From: Oscillospiraceae bacterium
GTDB lineage: Bacteria > Bacillota > Clostridia > Oscillospirales > Oscillospiraceae
Direction: 5' to 3'
Length of the DNA stretch: 64,000 nucleotides
Assembly: GCA_015067835.1 (NCBI GenBank)
Contig: SVLS01000002.1
Coordinates: forward strand, 1-64,000
A program made the position numbers and the translations under genes. The notes below the pieces were generated by a model that made no database searches, had not been told where the DNA came from, and saw only the letters and a list, made by a program, of their open reading frames with translations. Shown here piece by piece: positions 1 through 10,026 of this stretch; position 1 is the stretch's first letter; every line of letters begins with the position of its first letter.

Positions 1-47
1 GTTACCGCCGTGAAAGGGCGGTGTCTTAACCGCTTGACCAACGGGCC
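1..47 (-). tRNA. tRNA-Glu (TTC), partial, truncated by window edge
   Basis: Reverse complement GGCCCGTTGGTCAAGCGGTTAAGACACCGCCCTTTCACGGCGGTAAC; anticodon loop CTTTCAC. Confidence 0.9.
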
Positions 48-123
48 TGGTAGCGGCGACCTGACTTGAACAGGTGACAGACCGGGTATGAACCGGGTAC
101 TCTACCAACTGAGTTACGCCGCC
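48..123 (-). tRNA. tRNA-Met (CAT)
   Basis: Reverse complement GGCGGCGTAACTCAGTTGGTAGAGTACCCGGTTCATACCCGGTCTGTCACCTGTTCAAGTCAGGTCGCCGCTACCA; 76 nt, encoded CCA. Confidence 0.92.
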
Positions 124-237
124 AAATTGGTCCAAATTTCAGCATCGCCGAAATCAGCTTTGTCATTATACAAAAGCTTACCCCTTTTGTCAAGCAAAAA
201 TTCAATTATTTTTGCTTTTGGGGAAAGAATGCTCCAC

Positions 238-1164
238 TTACACCGTCGCCGGTGGCGAATTCTCAAAGGTCAGTCCCTTGGGATAGAAGAAACGCAGCTT
301 TTCCTTGGCGATGGAGATATCCACCACATCGGAAATGCGAAGCTCTCCATCCAGATTGATGGGGGTGGGGCGGTCGCATTTGATGACCAGATGGTCTGTT
401 TTGATATGACGGATCAGCTTCGGCAGCTGCTGATGCAGACCGTTTTTGAATTTTCCAATCACCTGCGCCACCTTCATTCGGGAAACCTTCTTAATCAGCA
501 GGACGTCCAGCAGACCGTCGGTAGGGTCTGCCTCCGGCACGGGATTGAAGCCGCCGCCGTAGTAGCGACCGTTACAGGCGCAAATCAGGGTCTGCTCTGC
601 ATCCACGGTTTCGCCGTTGATTTCCACCACATAATGCTCGGACACGCCCCGGATGACATTGATAATGGTGGATACCGCATAAGCCCGGAAGCCGCTGAGC
701 AGGGGCAGGCGCTTATAATGCGCCACATCAGTACCGATGCGGGCATCCAGTCCCACAGAGCAGATGTTCAGGGAAACATCATCGTTGCAGCGAATCACAT
801 CGAAACGGGTTTCGTCTGCGTCCAAAAGCTGCTCCAGGTCGAAAAAGGCATCGGCATTGTTGAACAGCTTGACAAAATCATTGCCGCTTCCGCCGGAGAA
901 CACCGTGACGGCAACATTATCATAGCCCACCGCGCCGGACACCACTTCGTTCAGCGTGCCGTCGCCGCCGCAGGCGTAAAGCCGGTATTCCTTGCCGGAT
1001 TCGCCGGCTTCCCGGGCAATGCGCCGACATTCGCCGGGAGCAGAGGAAACCTCGATGCGGTAATCCAGATTCCGGGCAGAACAGGCCTTTTTAATGGCGG
1101 CAGTATAGGATTTTGTCTTATCCCGACTGCCGGCAGCCGGATTGATGATGAATAAATGGGTCAT
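238..1164 (-). CDS. YegS/DagK-type diacylglycerol/lipid kinase
   Basis: MTHLFIINPAAGSRDKT, GGDGTLNEVVSG, FSGGSGNDF motifs. Confidence 0.9.
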   Translation of the reverse strand: MTHLFIINPAAGSRDKTKSYTAAIKKACSARNLDYRIEVSSAPGECRRIAREAGESGKEYRLYACGGDGTLNEVVSGAVGYDNVAVTVFSGGSGNDFVKLFNNADAFFDLEQLLDADETRFDVIRCNDDVSLNICSVGLDARIGTDVAHYKRLPLLSGFRAYAVSTIINVIRGVSEHYVVEINGETVDAEQTLICACNGRYYGGGFNPVPEADPTDGLLDVLLIKKVSRMKVAQVIGKFKNGLHQQLPKLIRHIKTDHLVIKCDRPTPINLDGELRISDVVDISIAKEKLRFFYPKGLTFENSPPATV

Positions 1165-1178
1165 ATTTTTCTCTCCCT

Positions 1179-2318
1179 TTATTTTATCTGTGTCTTGCGC
1201 CGACCATCGGTATACATATAGTAATCGCACTTTATCATACCGTTGTACAGCTTCCGCTTTTTGTCCGCCCGCTTGCCGAAATAGTGCTCAAATTCCGGCT
1301 CGGAGGTAATGATATACTTTTTCCAGCCGTCGGCAAACTTCAGGTGCCGACCCAAATCAGCGTACAGCCGCTGGGCGCTTTTTTGCTCCATCATCCGCTG
1401 ACCGTACGGAGGATTGCATATCAAAATGCCGCTGTCCGTAGGCAGGCTCATTTTGGTGGCGTCCCCGTCTTTGAATTCGATGATGCCGGCAACATTGGCT
1501 TTTCTTGCGTTGGCCATTGCCAGAGAGATGCACTTGGGGTCGTTGTCTGAGCCGAGAATGCGGTAATTGCCCTTGAATTCCCGGTCAAAGGCTTCACTGC
1601 GGGCTTCCTGCCAGGTTTTTTCCGTCATCCAGGAAAATTTTTCGGCGGCGAACCGACGATTCAGCCCCGGTGCGCGATTTTTGGCAATCAGCGCCGCCTC
1701 AATGGGGATGGTTCCGCTGCCGCAGAAGGGATCCCAGAGGAATTCTCTGCCCCGGTATTTGGTCAGCATCACCATTGCTGCTGCCAGTGTTTCCCGCAGA
1801 GGGGCGTCATTGCCCACAGCGCGGTAGCCGCGCTTGTGCAGACCTGCACCGGAGGTGTCCAAATACAGCTGAACCCGGTCGTTCATCACAGAGAACTGGA
1901 GCTGATATTTTTCCCCATCCTCCGGGAGCCAGGAAACGCCGTATTTCTCCCCCAAACGCTTGGATGCCGCCTTTTTCACGATGGCCTGACAGTCCGGCAC
2001 ACTCATCAGCTGGCTGTTGAGGCAATGACCTTTCACGGGAAAAATGCCGTTTTTGGGGATATAGTCCTCCAGATTGGTCTGATAGACTCCCTGGAACAGC
2101 TCTTCAAAGGTGGTGGCGCGAAAATCTGCCAGCACCAAAAGAACCCGTTCGCCGGTGCGCAAATTCAAATTTACCCGTGCCAGGGCGCTTTCGTCACCGG
2201 AAAACAGCACCCGGCCGTTTTCCACCCGGACATTTTCTATGTTCAATCGGCGCAGCTCATCGCCTGCAATGCCCTCCAAGCCAAACAAAGTGGGGACAGC
2301 AAATTCAAATTGACTCAT
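1179..2318 (-). CDS. THUMP-domain class I SAM-dependent rRNA methyltransferase (RlmL/YpsC-like)
   Basis: DPFCGSGTIPIEAA and ICNPPYGQR motifs with N-terminal THUMP-like region. Confidence 0.9.
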   Translation of the reverse strand: MSQFEFAVPTLFGLEGIAGDELRRLNIENVRVENGRVLFSGDESALARVNLNLRTGERVLLVLADFRATTFEELFQGVYQTNLEDYIPKNGIFPVKGHCLNSQLMSVPDCQAIVKKAASKRLGEKYGVSWLPEDGEKYQLQFSVMNDRVQLYLDTSGAGLHKRGYRAVGNDAPLRETLAAAMVMLTKYRGREFLWDPFCGSGTIPIEAALIAKNRAPGLNRRFAAEKFSWMTEKTWQEARSEAFDREFKGNYRILGSDNDPKCISLAMANARKANVAGIIEFKDGDATKMSLPTDSGILICNPPYGQRMMEQKSAQRLYADLGRHLKFADGWKKYIITSEPEFEHYFGKRADKKRKLYNGMIKCDYYMYTDGRRKTQIK

Positions 2319-2356
2319 AATTCCTCCGTTATTTACATTTCTGCGCACACATTTTC

Positions 2357-2400
2357 ACGTCATTGCCACGTCACCCCTTCGGGGTTTCTCGCAATGACAG
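2357..2400. repeat. Family A half-unit
   Basis: CATTGCCACGTCACCCCTTCGGGGTTTCTCGCAATGACA. Confidence 0.85.
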
Positions 2401-2407
2401 TATTATT

Positions 2408-2953
2408 TCAAGGGATAATCTTCGTGGGCTTCAGGTACCGCTCCTGCTCAGAAAAGACACAGCCGCAGTATTTCTGCATATAAAAGCCCAGCTCCCGGGC
2501 CTTTTCCTGACCCGCCTTAAAATAGGGGCGAAAATCCCGGTACAGGAAATCAACGCCGTATTCCGCGGCGGCGCGCTCTGCCGTATTGCGCATCAGCTCA
2601 TGATTTTGATAGGGACTGATGAACAGGCTGGAGGTGAAGCTGTCGAAGCCACCCTCTTTTGCCACCCGAGCCGCCTCAAAAAGCCGCATTTCGTAGCATT
2701 TGACACAGCGGTTTTCGATATCCGCCGCAACCTCCCGGATGAAGGGCCGCAGGGCATAATCGTCCTGCTCGATTACGGGAAGGTCAATGGTGGCCGCGTA
2801 CTCCCGCAGGGTGTTGCGCCGGGCGCGATATTCCGTAAAGGGATGGATGTTGGGATTATACCAAAATCCGGTGACTTCATAGTGGTCGCCCCGGAGCACA
2901 TCAATACATTGATTGGCGCAGGGTGCGCAGCAAATATGGAGCAGGGTTTTCAT
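2408..2953 (-). CDS. queH: Epoxyqueuosine reductase QueH
   Basis: LLHICCAPCANQCIDVL, GFWYNPNIHPFTEYRAR, CVKCYEMRL, YCGCVFSEQERY. Confidence 0.9.
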   Translation of the reverse strand: MKTLLHICCAPCANQCIDVLRGDHYEVTGFWYNPNIHPFTEYRARRNTLREYAATIDLPVIEQDDYALRPFIREVAADIENRCVKCYEMRLFEAARVAKEGGFDSFTSSLFISPYQNHELMRNTAERAAAEYGVDFLYRDFRPYFKAGQEKARELGFYMQKYCGCVFSEQERYLKPTKIIP

Positions 2954-3059
2954 AATTTCCTCCCAAAAGACCGGTTTTTTAGATTATAACACGAACAGAA
3001 GCGCTTGACAAGAAAAAAGACGGAAAACGCCGGCACAGATACTGTGCCGGCGGCGAGGA

Positions 3060-3524
3060 TTATTCTACAACTTCCTTGCGGCGGAAACCGTCCTTGTCAA
3101 AGACCACCATCACAACGATGTTGATGGCAAGGCAGGCCAGCGCAACCAGAACAAGCTCCCAAATCAGGCAGATTCCTGCCCGATGGGCCATTTCCATCGG
3201 CTCCACAGCCCGGAAGGTGATGCAGACAATGGCCATTACAATGGTCAAGACAGCGCCCAGACCGGACCAAACCATTCCGGCAATACGCTGGGTGAATTTC
3301 CAGGCATCCAGACTGGCCATTCCCCACCAGCACCGGAAGCCTAAGCCGTAATTGGCTTCCTTGGGAGGGGAAAGCAGATACACCAGACCAAAGCCCAAAA
3401 GCAGCAACGGACCTACCATCACGGCAATCCGCAGCAACAGCTCAATCCAGCCCATAAAGGTGCTGAAATCCGGCAGCAAACTGTCCAAACCCAATTCATT
3501 TGTTGCAGCGGTGAGTGCATTCAT
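3060..3524 (-). CDS. SdpI-like integral membrane protein
   Basis: Multiple TM segments, NYGLGFRCWWGMASLDAWKFTQRIAG motif; SD GGAG upstream of internal ATG. Confidence 0.55.
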   Translation of the reverse strand: MNALTAATNELGLDSLLPDFSTFMGWIELLLRIAVMVGPLLLLGFGLVYLLSPPKEANYGLGFRCWWGMASLDAWKFTQRIAGMVWSGLGAVLTIVMAIVCITFRAVEPMEMAHRAGICLIWELVLVALACLAINIVVMVVFDKDGFRRKEVVE

Positions 3525-3536
3525 AGGCACAGCTCC

Positions 3537-3992
3537 TTACTTTTTCTCCAGAAACTGATTGATTTCCTGAATGAAGCCACCCACATCCTGGAAGCTGCGG
3601 TAAACGGACGCAAAGCGGATATAGGCAACCTCGTCCAGAGGCTTCAGCCGTTCCATTACCAATTCGCCCAGCTTATCCGTACTGACCTCCCGCTCCAGAG
3701 AATTCTGGATGGACTGTTCAATTTCTGTGGTGATTCGCTCCAAATCTGCCAGATCCACCTTCCGCTTGTCGCAGGCGCGAACCATAGAATTGAGAATCTT
3801 ATTCCGGTCAAAGCTTTGCCGTGCGCCATCACGCTTGACCACGATAATGGGCAGACTTTCCACAATTTCATAAGTGGTGAAACGACGCTGGCAGGCGATG
3901 CATTCCCGCCGCCGGCGAATGCTGCCGCCGTCCTCAGACCGGCGGGAATCTACGACCTTACTTTCCAGGTCACCGCAAAAGGGACATCTCAT
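3537..3992 (-). CDS. nrdR: Transcriptional repressor NrdR
   Basis: MRCPFCGDLESKVVDSR, RRRECIACQRRFTTYE, ATP-cone. Confidence 0.97.
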   Translation of the reverse strand: MRCPFCGDLESKVVDSRRSEDGGSIRRRRECIACQRRFTTYEIVESLPIIVVKRDGARQSFDRNKILNSMVRACDKRKVDLADLERITTEIEQSIQNSLEREVSTDKLGELVMERLKPLDEVAYIRFASVYRSFQDVGGFIQEINQFLEKK

Positions 3993-4124
3993 CGCAATTA
4001 CTCCCCTCATTCTTTGATGCCTTGATTATAGCAAACTCTGCGTGCCCTTTCAAGTATTTTTTCTTGACAAGCCTTGATTCCTGGGGCAAAATAAGGGTAG
4101 GTTCGTTGATAAAGGAGTGTTGAA

Positions 4125-4535
4125 ATGACAAAAGCGGGAAGAATTTGGCTCATTTGGGGCGTCTTATACCTGATTTGCACGGCGTGCGGCTTTGTGCCCA
4201 ATCCCCAGGGAGGCTGGTACGGCCTGTTTGTCCTGCTGAGCATTGCATTTTTTATTCCTCCCGGGTGGCTGCTTTATAAGGCGGTTCAGTGGAGAAGCAT
4301 CAAAATAATGAAGCAGGTGCGCCTGGTGAGCATCCTTTCCCTGAGCCTGAGCTTTGTGATGATTCTTGTGAATCTGCTGGCGATTCACGCTTCTGAAGCG
4401 TGGGGCACAGCCCTTTACTGGATACTGATTGTGGTGTCTGCGCCTATGGTCTGCGGTCAGGCGTGGGTGATTGGTTTGTTTGGCTGGGCTTGTCTGCTGA
4501 TGGCGTCCATTATGTTTGCACCGAAGAAAAAATAA
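4125..4535 (+). CDS. Hypothetical 4-TM membrane protein
   Basis: 136 aa ORF, hydrophobic segments, RBS AAGGAG upstream. Confidence 0.6.
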   Translation: MTKAGRIWLIWGVLYLICTACGFVPNPQGGWYGLFVLLSIAFFIPPGWLLYKAVQWRSIKIMKQVRLVSILSLSLSFVMILVNLLAIHASEAWGTALYWILIVVSAPMVCGQAWVIGLFGWACLLMASIMFAPKKK

Positions 4536-4542
4536 CCATAAC

Positions 4543-4655
4543 ATCATTGCGAGGAACCCCGCAGGGGTGACGTGGCAATCTACTCCGCCACGTCATTGCG
4601 AGGAGCGAAGCGACGTGGGAAGAGGTGTACCTCTCCCGACCTCGCAATGACGTGA
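4543..4655. repeat. Family A repeat (coreless, several half-units)
   Basis: TCATTGCGAGGAACCCCGCAGGGGTGACGTGGCAATCT... Confidence 0.85.
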
Positions 4656-4710
4656 CTATTTATGACATAAAAACAACCTGTGGCTTAGAAAACCACAGGT
4701 TGCTCTTTTT

Positions 4711-5475
4711 TTACTTAATGCCGGGGCACTTTGCAAGAAAATCCACGCCGCTGGCGCTGCGCTTTACTTGCTCGTCGCTGATTTCCTTCATCTCGAAGTG
4801 CATCAGGCTGCTCTTCAGGCACAGAATGCCGGACATAGAGCCGTACACCAGCCGGGTGCAGGCTGTTTCGCCCAATTCCTCCAAGGGGAAGGAGTAATGC
4901 CGCAGACCGCTGGGATCAAAGAAGGCTGCAGGATGGTTGATAATGTTTTCCTTCAGCGTCTCCACATCATTGATATGGCCGCCGCAGAACAGAACCGTCA
5001 AATCCTGATGGTTATGCAGCCACTTTTTGATATTCTCGTGGGGCACGGGCTTGGGAACCAGCAGGTAGGTATTACGCACATCCTCCAGATTGATGGTGAA
5101 GAACAGGGGCAGACCCGCTTCCTTCAGCAGGCAGCACAGCTTCTCCAGCTGAGGATCGTCCAGACCGTAGCCGTGGTAGGAAGGTGCAATGCGCACGCCG
5201 GCAATGTTCCAATTTTCAATGCCGTGACGGACGATGTCCAAACAGGCAGGGAACTGGGGATTGACGGTCATAACCTGCCGGTAATTCGTTCCCTTGACGG
5301 TCTCGTACAGCTCTTCCTCGGAATAGAAATAATCCCGGTAGAACAGGGACTTGATGCTGGAAACAAATCCGCCGGTAATGCCGTTTTTCTTGTGCAGCTC
5401 CTGAAGCTCCTCAAAGGTCTCCACCGCCAGAGGATGGAAGGGCCAGGCGCCTACATAACAGTTAAAGTCAAGCAT
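4711..5475 (-). CDS. Amidohydrolase-family metal-dependent hydrolase
   Basis: TIM-barrel hydrolase-like ORF MLDFNCYVGAWPF, contiguous with the next gene. Confidence 0.65.
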   Translation of the reverse strand: MLDFNCYVGAWPFHPLAVETFEELQELHKKNGITGGFVSSIKSLFYRDYFYSEEELYETVKGTNYRQVMTVNPQFPACLDIVRHGIENWNIAGVRIAPSYHGYGLDDPQLEKLCCLLKEAGLPLFFTINLEDVRNTYLLVPKPVPHENIKKWLHNHQDLTVLFCGGHINDVETLKENIINHPAAFFDPSGLRHYSFPLEELGETACTRLVYGSMSGILCLKSSLMHFEMKEISDEQVKRSASGVDFLAKCPGIK

Positions 5476-6234
5476 TTAGAAACCCTCCCCAAACAGCTCC
5501 GCTGTATTTTTCCACGCAATTTTCTCCCGCTCTTCCGCGGTCAGGTTTGCTTCGTAAAGCTGACCGTAGGAGCTGGCAAATGCGATGGGCATATCCGTGC
5601 CGAACAGCACACGGTCAGCACCCACCAAACGAACGGTGTGGTTCAAATCCTCGCTGCCCACCAGCGTGCCGCTGTGGTCAATCCAAACATTCTTATACTT
5701 GGCAACGGGACGGATGCCGTGGAAGGCTTCACCGCCCAGGTGTGCCATAATCAGCTTCGCCTCGGGATACCGCTCTGCCAGATTGGCAACGTGGTAGGAG
5801 GTGGTTTCGTGCTCCAGCTGACCCACTGCCTTGACGAAGGTGTGAATCAGAATGGGCTTATTGTACTCGATCATCTTTTCCACAACGGGGTAGGTGAGGG
5901 GGTCATCGCAATGGGTAGCAACCCACAGCTTCAGACCGGACATTCCTCTGTCCTCGATGCCCTGACGCAGAACCTGCATTGCATTTGCATTTCTGGGGTT
6001 GACATAGACATAGCCCTTGATCAGATCCGGCTCGTCCTTCATAAAGGCATAGGTTGCATTGTTATCCATATCGATGAAGTCCTCATCGGGATAGCAGTGG
6101 TTGCCATCGATGGTGGAGATGTAATAGCGGGAGCAACCGTACCGCTCAGCAGTCTGAATCAGGTTTTTCCGGTTGTTCTCCACATTGCCCAGCATCAGGT
6201 GGGCGTGAACATCGGTCAAATGTGCCAAATTCAT
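5476..6234 (-). CDS. Amidohydrolase family protein
   Basis: LTDVHAHLML, KLIMAHLGGEAFHG, RVLFGTDMPIA motifs. Confidence 0.85.
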   Translation of the reverse strand: MNLAHLTDVHAHLMLGNVENNRKNLIQTAERYGCSRYYISTIDGNHCYPDEDFIDMDNNATYAFMKDEPDLIKGYVYVNPRNANAMQVLRQGIEDRGMSGLKLWVATHCDDPLTYPVVEKMIEYNKPILIHTFVKAVGQLEHETTSYHVANLAERYPEAKLIMAHLGGEAFHGIRPVAKYKNVWIDHSGTLVGSEDLNHTVRLVGADRVLFGTDMPIAFASSYGQLYEANLTAEEREKIAWKNTAELFGEGF

Positions 6235-6241
6235 CTACAAC

Positions 6242-7486
6242 TCATCCTTTCGTAAAGTAATTGGTTACTTTGGTAATGATAGCGATGATGTCCTTCATAT
6301 CCTGCTCAGAGTAGAACTCTGTGAAGGTAAACTTAATAGCCTCATCCAGCACCTGCTCGGCCACCGGGCACAGTCCCTTGGGATAGGAGACCTCACGGCC
6401 GTAGTAATGAGAATCGAAGGGGGCGTGGGTTCCCAGATAAGCGGTCTTGTTCTGGAACAGACCGTAGGCGTAAACAGGAGCGTGAATGTAGCCCTTCTGC
6501 GCAGGCAGACCTTCTGCTCTCAGCGCATCCACATAGGTCTGCAGATCCACCTTCAGGGTCTTGGGGTCAACACGGTACATATAGAACCAGTAGGAGGACT
6601 TGTTGCCTTCCCGAACCAGGTGAGGAGTCACGCCGGGCAGATCCTTAATGCCGTCGCTGAGCATTTCGCCCCAACGGTTTCTGGTGCCGCAGATGAAGTC
6701 CAGACGATCCAGCTGTGCAATACCCACAGCACCCACCAGCTCGCTCATCCGGTAGTTGGGCGCAATATGCTCAATGGAGCGGATTTCTTCGGTGGTCTTG
6801 CCCATCCGGTTATAGTTCTTGTCTGCAAAGCGGAAAGCAATCTTGTAAAGCTCCTCGTCCTTCATAATCAGCATACCGCCATCGCCGGCAGAAATGTGCT
6901 TAAAGTCGTTCAGGGAGAAGCAGCCCACATCGCCGATGGTGCCGCAAAGACGGCCCTTATAATAGGTCAGGTAAGCCTGTGCACAGTCCTCAATGACCTT
7001 AATGTTGTGCTTCTTGGCGATCTCCATAATGGCATCCATATCCGCAGGGTTGCCTGCCAGATGTACCACCAGGATGGCCTTGGTCTTGTCAGTAATCCGC
7101 TCTTCAATGGATTCCGGTGTGATATTGTATGTATTGGGATCCACATCTGCAAAAATCGGCACGGCGTTCTGGTACAGAATACCAATCACACTGCCCATAT
7201 CCGTAATGGGAGAGGTGATAACCTCATCACCCTCGGTCACACCGCAGGCACCCAATGCAACGTGAATCGCAGCGGTACCGGAAGATGCAGCCACGCAGTA
7301 AGGAACACCGTACATGTCCGCAAATTTCTTATTGAATTCCTTGACCTTGCTGCCGAACCAATAAAAGAGCGTATTCTGCTCCAACGCCTGGCGCACCTGC
7401 TCCAGTTCGGGCTCTCCAAAACGCTTGCCGGTGGAAAACGGAGTCGTTTTGACCTTCGGGCCGCCGTATAAAGCCAGTTCTTCCAT
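6242..7486 (-). CDS. DegT/DnrJ/EryC1/StrS aminotransferase
   Basis: VAASSGTAAIHVAL, VIEDCAQA, FSLNDFKHISAGDGGM (PLP Lys context). Confidence 0.93.
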   Translation of the reverse strand: MEELALYGGPKVKTTPFSTGKRFGEPELEQVRQALEQNTLFYWFGSKVKEFNKKFADMYGVPYCVAASSGTAAIHVALGACGVTEGDEVITSPITDMGSVIGILYQNAVPIFADVDPNTYNITPESIEERITDKTKAILVVHLAGNPADMDAIMEIAKKHNIKVIEDCAQAYLTYYKGRLCGTIGDVGCFSLNDFKHISAGDGGMLIMKDEELYKIAFRFADKNYNRMGKTTEEIRSIEHIAPNYRMSELVGAVGIAQLDRLDFICGTRNRWGEMLSDGIKDLPGVTPHLVREGNKSSYWFYMYRVDPKTLKVDLQTYVDALRAEGLPAQKGYIHAPVYAYGLFQNKTAYLGTHAPFDSHYYGREVSYPKGLCPVAEQVLDEAIKFTFTEFYSEQDMKDIIAIITKVTNYFTKG

Positions 7487-7582
7487 TTTGTCATTCCTCC
7501 ATTATGATAATCATAGTTGCAGAGCAGAGTTTCCACTCTTTCCTCATTTTAATTATAGCCTCCTTTTTCTAATTGTCAACCC

Positions 7583-7611
7583 TTGACTTTTCTCCCTTTT
7601 TTGCTTAAGAT
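7583..7611 (+). promoter_or_regulatory. sigma-A-like promoter TTGACT-N17-TAAGAT
   Basis: Upstream of 7650 ORF. Confidence 0.6.
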
Positions 7612-7649
7612 AGGACTGCTATTTGTAATAAAAAACAAGGAGACCTATT

Positions 7650-8219
7650 ATGAACATTTCCTTCGCAAAAGACGGAAATTGGAAGGAACAGCTGCTCCAG
7701 TGCTATACTTTCCGAATGAGCGAAACACCGGATTTTACCCAGCGGGAAAAATGCATCGCCGGCATTGCCAATCCCACCCACAAGGAGGGTTTTGACAATA
7801 TCAGCCTGATTTCCAAAGAGAAGTACGGTGTAGGTGTTACCGCTACACTCCATTGTAGCTTCGTGGGCGACGGCTGTCCTGAAATTATTCTGGTAGAGCA
7901 GCCCAGAACCGATCCCGACGGCGCAGTGCGCTACGACCATTGCTTTGAAGTCGTTTTGTGGCAAAACGGCATCAATGTTTGGCGTTACCACCCAGTGGAC
8001 GGAAAATGTGTCTGCCACCAGCGGCTGGGGCTGACCTATTCTGTGCCGCAAAATACGGTTCACGAGCTGACAGTTACAGTGAAAGAGGATCAGCTTCTCA
8101 TCAATCTGAACGGGCAAAAGACTCTTCTGCGCACCGAAGATCTGCCGGAAAAGTTCTACATAGGCGTCACTGCCTGTGAGGGCGAAGTGGAGCTGTACGA
8201 CTTTACTGTGCGCGAATAA
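7650..8219 (+). CDS. Hypothetical protein, possible concanavalin/lectin-like beta-sandwich
   Basis: 189 aa ORF with promoter and RBS (AAGGAG); fold assignment is a guess from beta-rich pattern. Confidence 0.6.
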   Translation: MNISFAKDGNWKEQLLQCYTFRMSETPDFTQREKCIAGIANPTHKEGFDNISLISKEKYGVGVTATLHCSFVGDGCPEIILVEQPRTDPDGAVRYDHCFEVVLWQNGINVWRYHPVDGKCVCHQRLGLTYSVPQNTVHELTVTVKEDQLLINLNGQKTLLRTEDLPEKFYIGVTACEGEVELYDFTVRE

Positions 8220-8234
8220 TCTGAAACTTATAGT

Positions 8235-8360
8235 ATGTCATTCCGAGGGAGCGCAGCGACCGTGGGAATCTCCCGGTATGCAGTTTGTTACTGCGAAATG
8301 TGTCGGTAGATGTTACCGGGAGATTGCCACGTCGGGCATTCGCCCTCCTCGCAATGACAT
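8235..8360. repeat. Family A complete unit
   Basis: ATGTCATTCCGAGGGAGCGCAGCGACCGTGGGAATCTCCCGG-core-CCGGGAGATTGCCACG...CTCGCAATGACA. Confidence 0.9.
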
Positions 8361-8412
8361 AGGAAAAACCGGGTGGCTGATTGCCACCCGGTTTCTTTAT
8401 AAATTTCAAGGC

Positions 8413-8805
8413 TTAAAGCGAAAAGCTGTCCGGCAGCAGCTGTGCCAGCGTGCGTTCTTCGTAGCCGGTGGGCGTTACCATATAAATACGGAAATCCTCT
8501 TCACAGAATTCCCGCATCACCTGCCGGCATACGCCGCAGGGCGGAAACAGCCCGGAAACCACGCCGTCCTTGCCGCCGCAGATGGCAATGGCGGTAAAAT
8601 CCCGATGCCCATCATAAATTGCCTTGAAAAAGGCGGTGCGCTCGGCGCAGTTGGTGGGACTGAAGGACGCATTTTCAATGTTGCAGCCCTGATAAACCGT
8701 GCCATCGCCGCACAGCAGAGCTGCACCCACCTTATAGCCGGAATAGGGGGCATAGGCGTGGGTCATCGCTTCCCTTGCCAATGCTGCCAATTTTTCAGGA
8801 GTCAT
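8413..8805 (-). CDS. cdd: Cytidine deaminase
   Basis: PYSGYKVGAALL, GCNIENASFSPTNCAERTA, PPCGVCRQVM. Confidence 0.97.
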   Translation of the reverse strand: MTPEKLAALAREAMTHAYAPYSGYKVGAALLCGDGTVYQGCNIENASFSPTNCAERTAFFKAIYDGHRDFTAIAICGGKDGVVSGLFPPCGVCRQVMREFCEEDFRIYMVTPTGYEERTLAQLLPDSFSL

Positions 8806-9965
8806 AAAATCTCCTCCATAAAGCTCTTGCCCGGGGTATCCAGCTCCACATCCAGCATCTGCGCCACTGTCGCAGCAATGTCCGCAAAGCTGGCCCGTGT
8901 ACCCAGATTGACAGGCTTGACACCCTGACCCATAATCAACAGCGGAACATATTCCCGGGTATGGTCGGTGGTGGCGGTATAGGCCGGGTCACAGCCGTGA
9001 TCGGCAGTAATCATCACCACATCCTCCGGTCCCAGCTTTTCCAGCAGGCTGGGAAGCCAGCGGTCGAATTCTGTCAGCGCATTGGCGTAGCCGTCGATAT
9101 CCCGGCGGTGACCGAAATTCATATCAAAGTCCACCAGATTGACGAAGCAAAGACCTTCAAAATCCTGCTGGGCATAGTGCAGCGCGTGCTCCATACCGTT
9201 GGCGTTGGACTGATTGTAAACATGCTCCGTGGTGCCCCGTCCGGCAAAAATATCGTAGATTTTTCCCACGCCGATGGAGGCTTTTCCTGCCTTTTTCAGC
9301 ACATCCAGCAAGGTGTCCTGGGGTGGCTCAAGGGAGAAATCGTGACGGTTTGCTGTGCGCTTGAAGCTGCCCGGTGTACCGATAAAGGGGCGGGCAATCA
9401 CGCGGCCGACGCCGTGCTTGCCCTGCAAAAGCTTTCGGGCAATGCGGCAGTATTCGTACAGCTTTTCCGGGGGAACAATGTCCTCGTGGGCGGCAATTTG
9501 GAACACAGAGTCGGCGGAGGTATAGACAATCAATGCACCGGTTTCCATGTGCTCCTGACCGTACTTTTCAATGACCTCTGTACCGGACCAGGGGGCGTTG
9601 GCCAGAATCTCACATCCGGTTTGCGCCCGGAAAGGCGCCAGAATTTCTTCCGGGAAGCCGTCAGGATAGGTGGGCAGCGGATGGTCGGAGACGATGCCGC
9701 CGATTTCCCAGTGACCGATGGTGGTGTCCTTGCCCATGGATGCTTCCTGCAGACGGGCATAAGCGCCGGTGGGCTTTTCCGCCTTCGGCAGGCAGGAAAC
9801 GCCATCGATATTGCCAAGACCCGCTGCAATCAGATTGGGAATGCAGAGCTTTTCAGAGGTGGCGCAGGCCGCCAGGGTGTTGACACCCACATCTCCAAAA
9901 GAGGGGCTGTCCGGCATTGCTCCGATTCCAAAGGAGTCCAGAACAATTAAAAATACTCGTTTCAT
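8802..9965 (-). CDS. deoB: Phosphopentomutase
   Basis: RVFLIVLDSFGIGAMPD, DTTIGHWEIGG, TADHGCDP. Confidence 0.97.
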   Translation of the reverse strand: MKRVFLIVLDSFGIGAMPDSPSFGDVGVNTLAACATSEKLCIPNLIAAGLGNIDGVSCLPKAEKPTGAYARLQEASMGKDTTIGHWEIGGIVSDHPLPTYPDGFPEEILAPFRAQTGCEILANAPWSGTEVIEKYGQEHMETGALIVYTSADSVFQIAAHEDIVPPEKLYEYCRIARKLLQGKHGVGRVIARPFIGTPGSFKRTANRHDFSLEPPQDTLLDVLKKAGKASIGVGKIYDIFAGRGTTEHVYNQSNANGMEHALHYAQQDFEGLCFVNLVDFDMNFGHRRDIDGYANALTEFDRWLPSLLEKLGPEDVVMITADHGCDPAYTATTDHTREYVPLLIMGQGVKPVNLGTRASFADIAATVAQMLDVELDTPGKSFMEEIL

Positions 9966-10026
9966 AGGATTTACCTCAAAAAATGTTGTTGCGTACTTGC
10001 TGTGTCATTTCGCAATGACAGATGAT

